Source: Halalkaliarchaeum sp. AArc-CO
GTDB taxonomy: Archaea; Halobacteriota; Halobacteria; Halobacteriales; Haloferacaceae
Direction: 5' to 3'
NCBI RefSeq assembly: GCF_024972735.1
Contig: NZ_CP087723.1
Span: forward strand, 868,001 to 932,000
DNA length: 64,000 nt
Positions 42,120-50,817 of the stretch are shown here, piece by piece (position 1 is the first letter of the stretch; the number at the start of each line of letters is the position of its first letter). Made by a program: the position numbers and the translations under genes. Below the pieces are notes generated by a model. The model did not search any database, was not told the DNA's origin, and was given only the letters and a program-made list of their open reading frames with translations.

Positions 42120-42686
42120 TCAGTAGAACGGCAGGTTCTCCCGGTCGGCAGGTTTGGCGACGACCTCGAGCACGCGCAAGTCGTAGAAATCTCGGCTGTT
42201 CGCAGAACGGATCAAAAAGATCGTATCGGCCCCGCTGCCGGTGCCGGCGATCGAGAGCACGGGACGGTCGACGTTGACGAGCCCGGCATCACACGCCATG
42301 AGAACACATTCGACTGCAACCTTGCTCCCCTGTCCGAAGAGCCGGAGCACGTTCGCGATGACACTCTGTACCGCGTGGCCGTCCCGTTTCGCGACAGCAG
42401 CGCCGACGTTGCTGAATACCATTGGGCCGACAAATATCTCTCCCCCGGCCGATTCGATCGCTTCCACGTGCTCGTCGTGGAGTTCCTGTTCGTTCGGCTC
42501 GCGGTAGCCAGTCGAATGCCCCACGACCGCGAGGTTCCGATCGGCCGCGTCGAACACGTCCGCGGCCATCGCTCCCGTTTCGCCCGTCGTCGAGGCGACG
42601 ACGACGTCGTCGATTCCGTGTTCGACGGCGTACTCCTTGGCCGCCTCGAGGACCTGTTCGGTCCCCATGTCGTCAGTACGTATCAT
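42120..42686 (-). CDS. Pyruvate kinase C-domain-like protein
   Basis: 188 residues from ATG 42686 (MIRTDDMGTEQVLEAAKEYA); an ATG at 42668 is possible. The fold is the stand-alone pyruvate kinase alpha/beta C-terminal domain: DDVVVASTTGETGAMAADVF, GEIFVGPMVFSNVGAAVAKR, AGTGSGADTIFLIRSANSRD. No pyruvate kinase catalytic barrel. Function unknown; archaeal homologues are conserved. It lies between S17e and a TrxR-like gene, all on the reverse strand. Confidence 0.85.
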   Translation of the reverse strand: MIRTDDMGTEQVLEAAKEYAVEHGIDDVVVASTTGETGAMAADVFDAADRNLAVVGHSTGYREPNEQELHDEHVEAIESAGGEIFVGPMVFSNVGAAVAKRDGHAVQSVIANVLRLFGQGSKVAVECVLMACDAGLVNVDRPVLSIAGTGSGADTIFLIRSANSRDFYDLRVLEVVAKPADRENLPFY

Positions 42687-42762
42687 CGAGTTTAAACAAC
42701 AACTGCAGGAGAGGTAATAATACCGATCGTCGGCGCACATTCCGAAGAACTCGATCGTCGAC

Positions 42763-43821
42763 TCAGTTCTCGAAAAACTCCGCAGCCGCCCCGCGAAGCC
42801 GATCCGAGACCGCGGGCACCTCGCGGTCGTCGACGGGACCGTCGCGTTCGATCTCCGCGATCGACTTCGGAAACGTCCGCAACTCCTTGTGGATCGCGAT
42901 CCCCGCGTTCGCCCCCTCGCCCATCGCGACCGGAACCTGGTTGTGGCCGGGCGTGACGTCCCCGACCGCGTAGACGCCGTCGACGCTGGTCCGGCCGTGG
43001 TCGTCGACGGCCACCGCGCCGTCGTCGGTCCGGTCGAGGCCGAGCTGGTCGAGGAGCTCGTTCCGGTAGTTCGAACCGTACATCGGGAACCCGCCCCTGT
43101 ATTCGCGGAACGTCCCGTCTTCGAACTCGAACCCCGCGAGCCAGCCGTCCTCGCGCTTCTCGAGTCCGACCACGTCCTCCCGGATCACGTCGACTGGATG
43201 CGCCTCGAGCTGCCTGTCGGTCTCTTCGCTCCACTCGGGATCGTCGCCGCGGGTGAGCAGGTCGACCTCGTCGGTGTAGTTGAGCATGATCATCGCGACG
43301 TGGGCGGCCGCCTCGCCGGTTCCCATCACGTACACCGGCTCGTCGACGAACATGTACGCGTCACAGTGCAGACAGTAGTGTAGCCCTCGGCCGGTTCTGG
43401 GAAGCGGCGGCTCCGGACGTTCGTCGCTGAATCCCACGGCGATCACCACCCGATCGGCCGTGTAGGTCACGTTGCCGGTTTCGAGCCGGAACCCGCCGTT
43501 ATCGGGTTCGATCGACTCGACGTACTTCCGGTGATAGTCGGCGCCGTACTCCTGAATCTGCTCGCGTGCCGTCGCCAGGAGCTCGTTGCCGGACGTCTCC
43601 TCGGGAACGCCGATCACATTGTGCGTCTCGAGCATCATCGCCGCGCGACCGCCACCGCGGTCGAGCACGACAGTGTCGTGACCCAGCCGGGTCGTGTACA
43701 GCGCGGTCGACAGTCCCGCCGGGCCGCCCCCGACGACAGCGACCTCGTACTGCTCGTCGACGTCGTGTTCCTCGCGACCGTCCGTCCGATCGCTGACTCC
43801 ATCGCCCTCCGTCGGTTCCAT
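42763..43821 (-). CDS. Thioredoxin-reductase-like NAD(P)/FAD oxidoreductase
   Basis: 352 residues. FAD-binding VAVVGGGPAGLSTALYTTRL, the second Rossmann fold PVYVMGTGEAAAHVAMIM, and the C-terminal FAD motif TSVDGVYAVGDVTPGHNQVP. The redox pair is C-L-H-C in GLHYCLHCDAYMF rather than the common C-A-T-C, placing it in a TrxR-like side branch. An acidic N-terminal extension of about 25 residues precedes the FAD domain. It likely reduces a thioredoxin or another disulphide partner; electron donor not determinable. Confidence 0.88.
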   Translation of the reverse strand: MEPTEGDGVSDRTDGREEHDVDEQYEVAVVGGGPAGLSTALYTTRLGHDTVVLDRGGGRAAMMLETHNVIGVPEETSGNELLATAREQIQEYGADYHRKYVESIEPDNGGFRLETGNVTYTADRVVIAVGFSDERPEPPLPRTGRGLHYCLHCDAYMFVDEPVYVMGTGEAAAHVAMIMLNYTDEVDLLTRGDDPEWSEETDRQLEAHPVDVIREDVVGLEKREDGWLAGFEFEDGTFREYRGGFPMYGSNYRNELLDQLGLDRTDDGAVAVDDHGRTSVDGVYAVGDVTPGHNQVPVAMGEGANAGIAIHKELRTFPKSIAEIERDGPVDDREVPAVSDRLRGAAAEFFEN

Positions 43822-43885
43822 AGGTCAGTTAGTCGTCGGAGGGGGATAATTCCACAGATTCGCCCGCGTCGGTCCGTTGTCGCCG

Positions 43886-44563
43886 TCACTCCGGTCGGAC
43901 GACCCCGTAGCAGTTGCCACTGGAGAGTTCGAACGACACAATCCGGAGCGGGCTCGCCTCGAGGTCGGCGCGGAACTCCTCGGGATCGTAGATGTGATAG
44001 AACCGCGGCACCGTCTCGCCGTCGGGTAGCGTCCAGTCGACGGTGGTGTCGAACCCCGTTTCTCGGTCGAACCGGTCGTGGGAAGTGCTCCAGGCGCTCA
44101 CGAGCGCGGTTCCGTCCCCCGAAAGCACTCGAGCGAGCTCCGCGAGGCTACGGATCCGCCGATCGCGTGGCGACAGGTGATGCAGCGTCGCGACGTACAC
44201 GCCGACGTCGACGGTCCCGTCGGCGATCGGAAGGCGCCCGGCGTCGCCCTGGAGGAACGTCGACGCCCCGTCGAATCCCCGGTCGGTCGCCCGCTCGTGC
44301 GCCTCCTCGAGCAGCCCCCGACTCACGTCGATCCCCACCGCGAGATCGACGTAGTCGGCGAGCGGTTCGGTGTGTCGTCCGTTTCCACAGCCGACGTCGA
44401 GTCCGATCTTCCGACCGGTGTCGTCCGCCGAGCCGACCCCGCCGGTTTCTCCGCCGGCGTGTTCCTCCAGAAACGCCGTTACCTCCGGCCACGGATACTC
44501 CCGGGTCGACGAGAAGTGCGAGGCGATCCGATCGTACGTCTCCTGCAGCGAGCGCTCGGACAT
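43886..44563 (-). CDS. Class I SAM methyltransferase, Trm9-like
   Basis: 225 residues. Motif I GLDVGCGNGRHTEPL, motif II region VGIDVSRGLLEEAHERA, GDAGRLPIADGTVDVGVYVA then TLHHLSP. The start LQETYDRIASHFSSTREYPW and the end FELSSGNCYGVVRPE fit the Trm9/ALKBH8 family, which methylates carboxymethyl-uridine at tRNA position 34. The protein lies 3 nt after the PilC-like gene, so it is probably translated from the same message. The tRNA role is inferred from the family. Confidence 0.8.
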   Translation of the reverse strand: MSERSLQETYDRIASHFSSTREYPWPEVTAFLEEHAGGETGGVGSADDTGRKIGLDVGCGNGRHTEPLADYVDLAVGIDVSRGLLEEAHERATDRGFDGASTFLQGDAGRLPIADGTVDVGVYVATLHHLSPRDRRIRSLAELARVLSGDGTALVSAWSTSHDRFDRETGFDTTVDWTLPDGETVPRFYHIYDPEEFRADLEASPLRIVSFELSSGNCYGVVRPE

Positions 44564-44566
44564 CGG

Positions 44567-46711
44567 TCAGAAGACGACCACCGCGAAAATCAGGTAGCCG
44601 GCCACGAGAAGCACGACCGCGTGTTTCGCGCCGCTTTGAATCGTTCCCTCGCCGAGCTGTCCGGCGATCAGCCCCGAAAACACCGCCTGGATCATCGTGG
44701 CGTGAAACAGCAGTTCCTCGTAGGCGCCCACGTCGACTTGGGTGATCGTGTCGACGAATCCGACGGTCGCCCCCGCGGTCGCCTCGGGGAGATCGGGATC
44801 GAACTGGGCCCCCTCGACGGCGGGGACGAACGCGACAGTGAGCGCGACAACGATCCCCAGGAAAACGAGAAACGAGATGTAAATGACGATGAGGTAGGTC
44901 AACATCACTTGTCTGCGCTCCCGACGGAGACGACGGGTCGCGCGGGCCTCGTCGGCGGCGATCGTCAAGACGGGGGCGACGTCGCCGCTCGCGTGGACCG
45001 CATTCGTGATCAACGCGACCGCCCGAGAGACCATCGGCGAGTTAACCCGATCTTCGAGCCGGTACAGGGCGGTTTCGACGTCGGCCCCCCACTGGATGTC
45101 CCGCCAGGTGCGCTGCAGTTCCGCGGTGAGTTCATCGAGATCTGATTCCGAGACGCGCTGGAGACTCCGGACCACGCTCATCCCGGCGTCGTTGACGCTG
45201 GCGAATCGGTCGAGGAAATCCGGAACCGCTCGTTCGATCGCCCGTCGCTTCCGGGCTTTCAGTTCGTAGACTGCGGCGTACGCTCCCAGCGCAAACACCG
45301 TCGCCTCCACGAGGGCCCGATCGGTCGCGGACAGCACCGAGACGGGATCGGTGACCGGCGTCGGTTCCGCAGTCGCAAGCACCCACAGCACCCCCAAGGG
45401 AGCCGTCAGGATGAACGTCGCCGAGGGCATCCGGTAGGCGGTCTCGAGCGGATGTTTCACTCGCTCGAGCAGCCGAGAGTACCGGTCGTAGGCTGCGAGC
45501 CGTTCGAGAGCGTCCGTTTGTGTTGGCGCGGCGGTTCCGCCGTCGGATCGCACGTTTGGAGACGTCTCGACGTTCGGGATCCGGGCGATCGCGTCCGCTC
45601 CGGACACGTCGACGGCCTGCCGACGTGCGACGTCCAGCCGGCGTCGATCGGGGGCGTCCGCACCGCCTGGAGGCTGTAGCGACTCGGTGGCGTTGCCGAC
45701 GTACGCGATGAATGCGACGCTCCCCAGCGGGACGCCGAGATACACGACGAGCCGCAGGATCGGCAGCGTGTCGCTCAACACGAGTCCGACTACGACCAGG
45801 ATCGTCACCAGAAACAGCGGCCCGGCCACGAGCGTCGTCACGTACGCCTCGGCGAACGTCGACAGCAGTTCGAGATACTGTTCCTGCTGGGCTTTCGCCT
45901 CCTCCTGAAACCGCTCGTACTGGTCCGCGAGATACGTCGAGAGGCTCTGACCCGATTCGAGGATCGACGCGAGGTTCTCCGCGAACTCCGCCATGTTCTC
46001 GCTGGGGGTCCGTCGGGCCGTATCGCGGAGGGCAGTCAACGCGTCGGTACTGAACGTCTCCATCTCGCGAACCGCGACGGACAGTTCCCGTGCGGCCTCG
46101 CCGTACACCCGTTCGTTCCTGGCGAGCGTTGCGAGAACGATCGGAAACGCCATCCCGGACCGCGACAGCGCGTACACGAACGCGACGGTGCGGGGTAGCG
46201 TCACGTCGATTCGTTTCCCCCGCGCGTCCGCTAGCTGTTCGAGGAGCTTCCACCGAAGGTAGTAGGTCCCTACCGCGAGGACGGTCCCGACCGTCGCCCC
46301 GGAGAACGCCAAAAGGAGGAACAGCTCGCCTACCCCGACTGCAGAGAGGCGCGCGATCGGCGACAGAAACGTCAGGGCGGGCGGTAGCGCCGCACTGAGC
46401 GCCTCTTCGGAGATCGCGAGTTCCGAGAGGACGTAGCCGGCCAGATACACCCCGAGAACGCTCCCGGAGGCGGCGAGGACGGCGCTGTACAGCAGCGTTT
46501 TCGAGGCGTACACGCGGTGTGTTTCCCCGGCGTGAGCGGCCCGGAGCCGGCCGCGTTGTCGTTCGGTTTCTGCACCGGCGTCGGCGACGTACTCCCCGAA
46601 CGCCGAAAGCGCGAGGCGGGTGACCAGGAGGTCGAGCCGCCGGTCGAACCGGGAAACTACGAGGGCGACGGGGAACGCGAGCACCACCGCAAGGGGGAGG
46701 AGATACCACAT
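44567..46711 (-). CDS. Type II/IV pilus-type membrane platform protein (PilC/TadC family, two GspF modules)
   Basis: 714 residues. The start ATG 46711 overlaps the PilB stop (TGATG). Two T2SSF/GspF-like repeats: one around ESGQSLSTYLADQYERFQEE with AYVTTLVAGPLFLVTILVVV, the other around RVSESDLDELTAELQRTWRD with FVNDAGMSVVRSL-like ASVNDAGMSVVRSLQ, MLTYLIVIYISFLVFLGIVV. About nine membrane helices. It anchors the pilus assembly ATPase and pilin polymerisation. Together with the preceding ATPase it forms a haloarchaeal adhesion-pilus or T2S-like pair; no pilin gene is next to it. Confidence 0.93.
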   Translation of the reverse strand: MWYLLPLAVVLAFPVALVVSRFDRRLDLLVTRLALSAFGEYVADAGAETERQRGRLRAAHAGETHRVYASKTLLYSAVLAASGSVLGVYLAGYVLSELAISEEALSAALPPALTFLSPIARLSAVGVGELFLLLAFSGATVGTVLAVGTYYLRWKLLEQLADARGKRIDVTLPRTVAFVYALSRSGMAFPIVLATLARNERVYGEAARELSVAVREMETFSTDALTALRDTARRTPSENMAEFAENLASILESGQSLSTYLADQYERFQEEAKAQQEQYLELLSTFAEAYVTTLVAGPLFLVTILVVVGLVLSDTLPILRLVVYLGVPLGSVAFIAYVGNATESLQPPGGADAPDRRRLDVARRQAVDVSGADAIARIPNVETSPNVRSDGGTAAPTQTDALERLAAYDRYSRLLERVKHPLETAYRMPSATFILTAPLGVLWVLATAEPTPVTDPVSVLSATDRALVEATVFALGAYAAVYELKARKRRAIERAVPDFLDRFASVNDAGMSVVRSLQRVSESDLDELTAELQRTWRDIQWGADVETALYRLEDRVNSPMVSRAVALITNAVHASGDVAPVLTIAADEARATRRLRRERRQVMLTYLIVIYISFLVFLGIVVALTVAFVPAVEGAQFDPDLPEATAGATVGFVDTITQVDVGAYEELLFHATMIQAVFSGLIAGQLGEGTIQSGAKHAVVLLVAGYLIFAVVVF

Positions 46712-48351
46712 CAGCCGACCTCGGCGCCGGCGGTCACCTCGTCGCCGGCCGCCTCTATCTCGGCTTCGAGCCGTCGCATCGTCCGTTCGGGATCCGCGTA
46801 ATATTCGTTTACGAGCGCCGTAAAGCGTCGGTAGCCGGTGACGCCGAGCTCTTGGAGCCGCCGGAGGAACGTCTCGCGTCGTCGAAGCTCCGAGAGCAGT
46901 TCGGACCGATTCCACGCCCGTTCGGCCTGAATCTCCGAAAGCAGCGAGGAATCGTTTCTGGAGAAGGTGTCCGATTCGGGGTTCCAGTCGAACGCCGAAG
47001 CGTAATCCAGCTCCCCGGTTCGCTGGTCGACACCGCGTATCTCCCCGACGATCTTCGCTCGACGGAGGCGCTCGTCGTCGAACCTGACCAGCCGCTGGAC
47101 GACGACCATGTCCAGCGACTGCACCATCGCCCGGGGGACGTTGATCGGCTCGTTCTCCAGCCGGTTTATCACGGTTCGAATCGAGTCGGCGTGGATCGTC
47201 GAGAACGTCGTGTGGCCGGTGTTCATCGCCTGAAACAGGGTCACGGCCTCCTCCCCGCGGACCTCGCCGACGATGATGTACTCCGGGCGATGCCGGAGTG
47301 CAGACCGGAGCAGGTCGTACATGTCGAGGTCGGCTCCCTCCTGGAGCCGTTCGCGGGTGACAGACGAGAGCCAGTTGTCGTGATACAGCGACAGCTCCCG
47401 GGTGTCCTCGATCGTCAGCACCTTCGACCGCGGCGGAACGAACATCGAGACGGCGTTCATCGAGGTGGTCTTCCCCGAGGCGGTGCCACCGGCGAAGATC
47501 AGCGACTTGTTGTGTTCGATACACAGCCAGAAGTACGCCATCTGCTCGACGTTGTACGTCCCGTAGTTCACGAGGTCGATCGGCGTGAACGGCTCCTCGG
47601 CGTACTGCCGGATCGTGAACGCCGACCCCCGGGGGGTGACCTCCTCGCCGTACGCCAGCTCCGCTCGCGAGCCGTCCGGCAGCGTCGTCTCGACGATCGG
47701 CTCCCCGACGCTTATGTGCTTGCCGGACTGCTGGGCGAGCCTGACGACGTAGTTGTCCAGCTCCCTGCGGGGAAACGAGACGTTCGTTTCGATGTCGGTG
47801 TACTCCGCGTGGTAGACGAAGATCGGGAGACCGTACCCGTCACAGGAGATGTCCTCGATCCGGGGATCGTTCAACAGTGGATCGACCTTCCCGAACCCCT
47901 GAAAGTCGCGGAGCAGGTAGTACACGAGGCTGTGAAACGTCGCCATGTCGGGCTCCAGACCGTACTGTTCGAGGAGCGACTCCAGTTCGGCCTCCAGCGT
48001 CGATTCGTCGACCGGGTCGACGTCATCCCGGAACAACAGCGGATCCCGGATGTCTTCGACGACGCGGCCGAGCAGCGTCCGTTGGAATTCGTCGAGATCT
48101 GGCTCGACGGCGTGGTACCGGTGTTCGTTTTCGGTCTCGTCGTAGGTGATGACGACGTAGGCGTACGGGGCGTTCACCCAGTAGCGGTCGACTTCCCGTT
48201 CACCCGGGGGCGGAGTAAACGTCGCTAGCGTGCCGTCAGTGGACGGACGGAACGGTCGCACGTCCAGGTCCGTGCCCCGAAACAGCTCCCAGACGTGTTT
48301 CACGCGTCGCGTTAGTCCATCGATCCCCCCGGAAGAGCGCTCGCCTGACAT
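46711..48351 (-). CDS. Type II/IV secretion system ATPase (PilB/TadA/GspE family)
   Basis: 546 residues from ATG 48351 (MSGERSSGGIDG). N-terminal domain with YWVNAPYAYVVITYDETENE, then PLLNDPRIEDISCDGYGLPI. ATPase core: Walker A IFAGGTASGKTTSMNAVSMF, Asp box LTIEDTRELSL, Walker B EYIIVGEVRGEEA and His box FSTIHADSIRTVINRL. Powers pilin assembly or substrate secretion at the membrane. Overlaps the PilC-like gene. It diverges from the pseudo-rSAM gene at 48531. Confidence 0.96.
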   Translation of the reverse strand: MSGERSSGGIDGLTRRVKHVWELFRGTDLDVRPFRPSTDGTLATFTPPPGEREVDRYWVNAPYAYVVITYDETENEHRYHAVEPDLDEFQRTLLGRVVEDIRDPLLFRDDVDPVDESTLEAELESLLEQYGLEPDMATFHSLVYYLLRDFQGFGKVDPLLNDPRIEDISCDGYGLPIFVYHAEYTDIETNVSFPRRELDNYVVRLAQQSGKHISVGEPIVETTLPDGSRAELAYGEEVTPRGSAFTIRQYAEEPFTPIDLVNYGTYNVEQMAYFWLCIEHNKSLIFAGGTASGKTTSMNAVSMFVPPRSKVLTIEDTRELSLYHDNWLSSVTRERLQEGADLDMYDLLRSALRHRPEYIIVGEVRGEEAVTLFQAMNTGHTTFSTIHADSIRTVINRLENEPINVPRAMVQSLDMVVVQRLVRFDDERLRRAKIVGEIRGVDQRTGELDYASAFDWNPESDTFSRNDSSLLSEIQAERAWNRSELLSELRRRETFLRRLQELGVTGYRRFTALVNEYYADPERTMRRLEAEIEAAGDEVTAGAEVG

Positions 48352-48530
48352 TTCGGTTGGATGTGACAACGGGAGGAGGGGACTTAAAAAGTCGCGTGTC
48401 TCGATCCTCCGGATTCGCGGTCCGGTTTCCGTGTCACGGGTTTTTTCATTCGGCTGGAACACGCGTCGAACTATATTCGTACGGGCGGTTAACGTTCGGT
48501 AGCGCCGACCGCGTCGGTCGACCCACGAGC

Positions 48531-49577
48531 ATGAACCCGAGATCTATCGCCACCGACGAAAGACCACTCGTCGTGACCTGGGAGTGTACGCGAGTAGGGG
48601 AGCTCGGCATCGCGAACTGCCGGGGAGACGCGGCCGACGAGCCACATCCCGAGGAACTAACGACCGAAGAGGCAACACAGCTGCTGGAGCGACTCCGGGA
48701 GTTCGGGGAGGGGTTGCTCGTCGTCTTTTCCGGCGGGAATCCGCTCGAACGGGACGACATCTTCGAGCTGATCGAATACGGAAGCGAGATCGGGCTCACT
48801 GTCGCACTCGACGCCTCCACGTCGGGCAGGCTCTCCCGGGACTGCCTCGAGCGCCTCTCGGACGCCGGGCTCTATCGTCTCGCCGTCGGACTCGAGGGCG
48901 CAACGGCCGAGGTACACGACGAAATCCGCGGCTCGAAGGGGAGCTTCGAGGCGGCCCTCGGCACACTCGAGGCCGCACGCGAGGTGGGTTTGCCGACGGG
49001 GATAAACACCGTCGTGAGTCGCGAGACGTTCGAGGATCTGCCGGCGATTCGCGACAGGATCGAGGAGCTGGGTATCGTTTTGTGGAACCTGTTTTTCGTG
49101 ATCCCCGCCGACGATTGCAGGCTCGAGAGTGTCGACCCCTCGGCTGCGGACGCGATCATGCGCTGGCTCCACGAGGCGTCGAACGTCTCCTCGTTCGACG
49201 TTCGGACGATCGAGGCCCCCCAGTACCGTCGGGTCGCCATCCAGCGCGGGGAGGTCGTCACTGGGGTCCGCGACCAGTTCGGAACCTACGCCGGGGACGG
49301 GATCGTCCACGTCGATCACGTGGGTAACGTCCAGCCCTCGGAGTTCTTCCGGAAACCCGTGGACAACGTTCGAGAGCGTTCGATCGTGGAGACGTACCGT
49401 GAGGCTCCCCTGTTCCGGAAGCTCAGGGACCGGAGCAACCTCGAAGGCCGGTGTGGGGCCTGTCCGTATCGGGATATCTGTGGGGGGAGTCGAGCGCGCG
49501 CGTACGCGGAAACCGGGAACCCGTTCGCGACCGACAAACTCTGTCCGTTCGAGCCGCCGGGGTTCGGAGAGAACTAG
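48531..49577 (+). CDS. Pseudo-radical-SAM/SPASM protein
   Basis: 348 residues from ATG 48531. The fold and C-terminal SPASM cluster (GRCGACPYRDICGGSRARAY, then KLCPFEPPG) match haloarchaeal radical SAM/SPASM proteins of the haem/PQQ-type group. At the radical SAM site the text is WECTRVGELGIANCRG: aligned to the usual W-E-x-T-R-A-C-x-L-x-C-x-x-C, the first Cys is Gly and the second is Ile; only the third remains. So the SAM-binding [4Fe-4S] cluster should not form. This fits the described class of halophilic pseudo-rSAM proteins (TIGR04347, from memory). Function unknown. Confidence 0.88.
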   Translation: MNPRSIATDERPLVVTWECTRVGELGIANCRGDAADEPHPEELTTEEATQLLERLREFGEGLLVVFSGGNPLERDDIFELIEYGSEIGLTVALDASTSGRLSRDCLERLSDAGLYRLAVGLEGATAEVHDEIRGSKGSFEAALGTLEAAREVGLPTGINTVVSRETFEDLPAIRDRIEELGIVLWNLFFVIPADDCRLESVDPSAADAIMRWLHEASNVSSFDVRTIEAPQYRRVAIQRGEVVTGVRDQFGTYAGDGIVHVDHVGNVQPSEFFRKPVDNVRERSIVETYREAPLFRKLRDRSNLEGRCGACPYRDICGGSRARAYAETGNPFATDKLCPFEPPGFGEN

Positions 49578-49607
49578 TCGCCGCAACCGCGGAACCGCCC
49601 GGGTTTG

Positions 49608-50639
49608 CTACCTGATCTCGACGTGTTCCGATTCCTCGTTGAGCGCGAGGTTCGCCGCGATCTCGGCGTTGCGCATCGCGTACTGGGCGGTCTGCTGGAG
49701 GCTCACCAGTACCTCCCGGACGTGGAGCAACTCCTGGTTGGACAGTTCGGGAAGGTCGTCGAGGATTTCTCGCTCGCGGTCGGCGAGCCCCCGAAACAGT
49801 TCCCGACACTCGATCGTGAGATCGTAGTCGCGTTCCACGACCGACCGGACGGCGAGGCGCGTGAGATCGTCGACGCCGTCCGTGAACTCGCGGATCTGTC
49901 GCATCGTCCCGCTGTCGATGTCGAGAGTGTGTCCGTCGATCTCCAGTACGATGTCGGCGATGTCCTCCGCGTTGTCCGCGGTGAGTTCGAGGTTCTTCGC
50001 GACCGAACGGTAGCCGATCAGGGGGAACCCCGAGTCCAGCCCCACCGCACGACAGAGGTTGGGGTTCTGGTAGGCGGTGAAGATCAGACGCAACATGAGC
50101 ACGAAGATCTTGTTCGCCTGTCGCTCGCGATTGAGCGCGCGCTGTGCGAGGTCCGGATTGCCGTGTGCAAGCGCCTTCACCGCCTCGCCGCGCATCGTCG
50201 AGCCGGTGTTTTCCAGGCGCTCGAGGAGGTTGTCCAGGGTGAAGTCCTCGGGATCGACCGAACACCTGATGGCGATGCTTTCGGGAGTTTCCTCGATGAC
50301 GCCGAGCCCCATCAGCTGGGTTTCGGCCTTGTATACGGCGTTGATGTGGTCGCTTTCGAGTGCCCCCTCCGATTGGCGGACGTGGATCACCCGCCGGCCG
50401 AGTACGTACTGGGCGACGATCGCCCGCTCTAGCGCGTCCGCGTCGAGTGCGTCAGCGTGAATCGTCGCCTCCGACTCCTCGGTGCTCGTCGACTGTGGCA
50501 GCACTGTCAACGTTCCCTTGCCGCCGATCCGGATCGACACCTCGTCCCCCTTGTCGACGCCGTGTTCCTTGGTCCACTCTGCCGGCAGGGTCATCGCGAG
50601 CGTCGATGGACCGAGCCGTTGCACCTTCCTCGTTTCCAT
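49608..50639 (-). CDS. phoU: AbrB-PhoU phosphate uptake regulator
   Basis: 343 residues. N-terminal SpoVT/AbrB DNA-binding domain: METRKVQRLGPSTLAMTLPA then EWTKEHGVDKGDEVSIRIGG. Two PhoU helical-bundle repeats follow (about 110-215 and 225-330), for example EDIADIVLEIDGHTLDIDSG and LLHVREVLVSLQQTAQYAMR. Haloarchaeal AbrB-PhoU proteins regulate phosphate transporter genes; no pst genes are next to it here. Reverse-strand TTAA about 25 nt before ATG 50639 suggests a leaderless promoter. Confidence 0.93.
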   Translation of the reverse strand: METRKVQRLGPSTLAMTLPAEWTKEHGVDKGDEVSIRIGGKGTLTVLPQSTSTEESEATIHADALDADALERAIVAQYVLGRRVIHVRQSEGALESDHINAVYKAETQLMGLGVIEETPESIAIRCSVDPEDFTLDNLLERLENTGSTMRGEAVKALAHGNPDLAQRALNRERQANKIFVLMLRLIFTAYQNPNLCRAVGLDSGFPLIGYRSVAKNLELTADNAEDIADIVLEIDGHTLDIDSGTMRQIREFTDGVDDLTRLAVRSVVERDYDLTIECRELFRGLADREREILDDLPELSNQELLHVREVLVSLQQTAQYAMRNAEIAANLALNEESEHVEIR

Positions 50640-50653
50640 GTTCGCCGTAGGCT

Positions 50654-50681
50654 ACATACGTCCTTAATCTTGTCTGTATGT
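50654..50681 (-). promoter_or_regulatory. Promoter with flanking inverted repeat upstream of phoU
   Basis: ACATAC (50654-50659) and GTATGT (50676-50681) flank a TATA-like ATTAAGG on the reverse strand. The spacing to ATG 50639 suits a leaderless transcript. The repeat may be an operator, perhaps for autoregulation by the AbrB domain (inference). Confidence 0.4.
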
Positions 50682-50817
50682 TCATTAATGACGATGTTCC
50701 GTATAGAAAGGTATCCCCCCGAGCGGAGGAATATAAAAGGTAATGTGTAGAGTTTGATCGGTATATGTGCACGACCGGTCTTATCGAGGGGTCCGTTGCG
50801 ATCTTCCTCGAGCGCAC

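Noticed and set aside
44567-47524. Single 985-residue PilC-like protein
   Set aside because: The first 271 codons are antisense-like frame within the PilB gene; the PilC family start is ATG 46711 overlapping the PilB stop.
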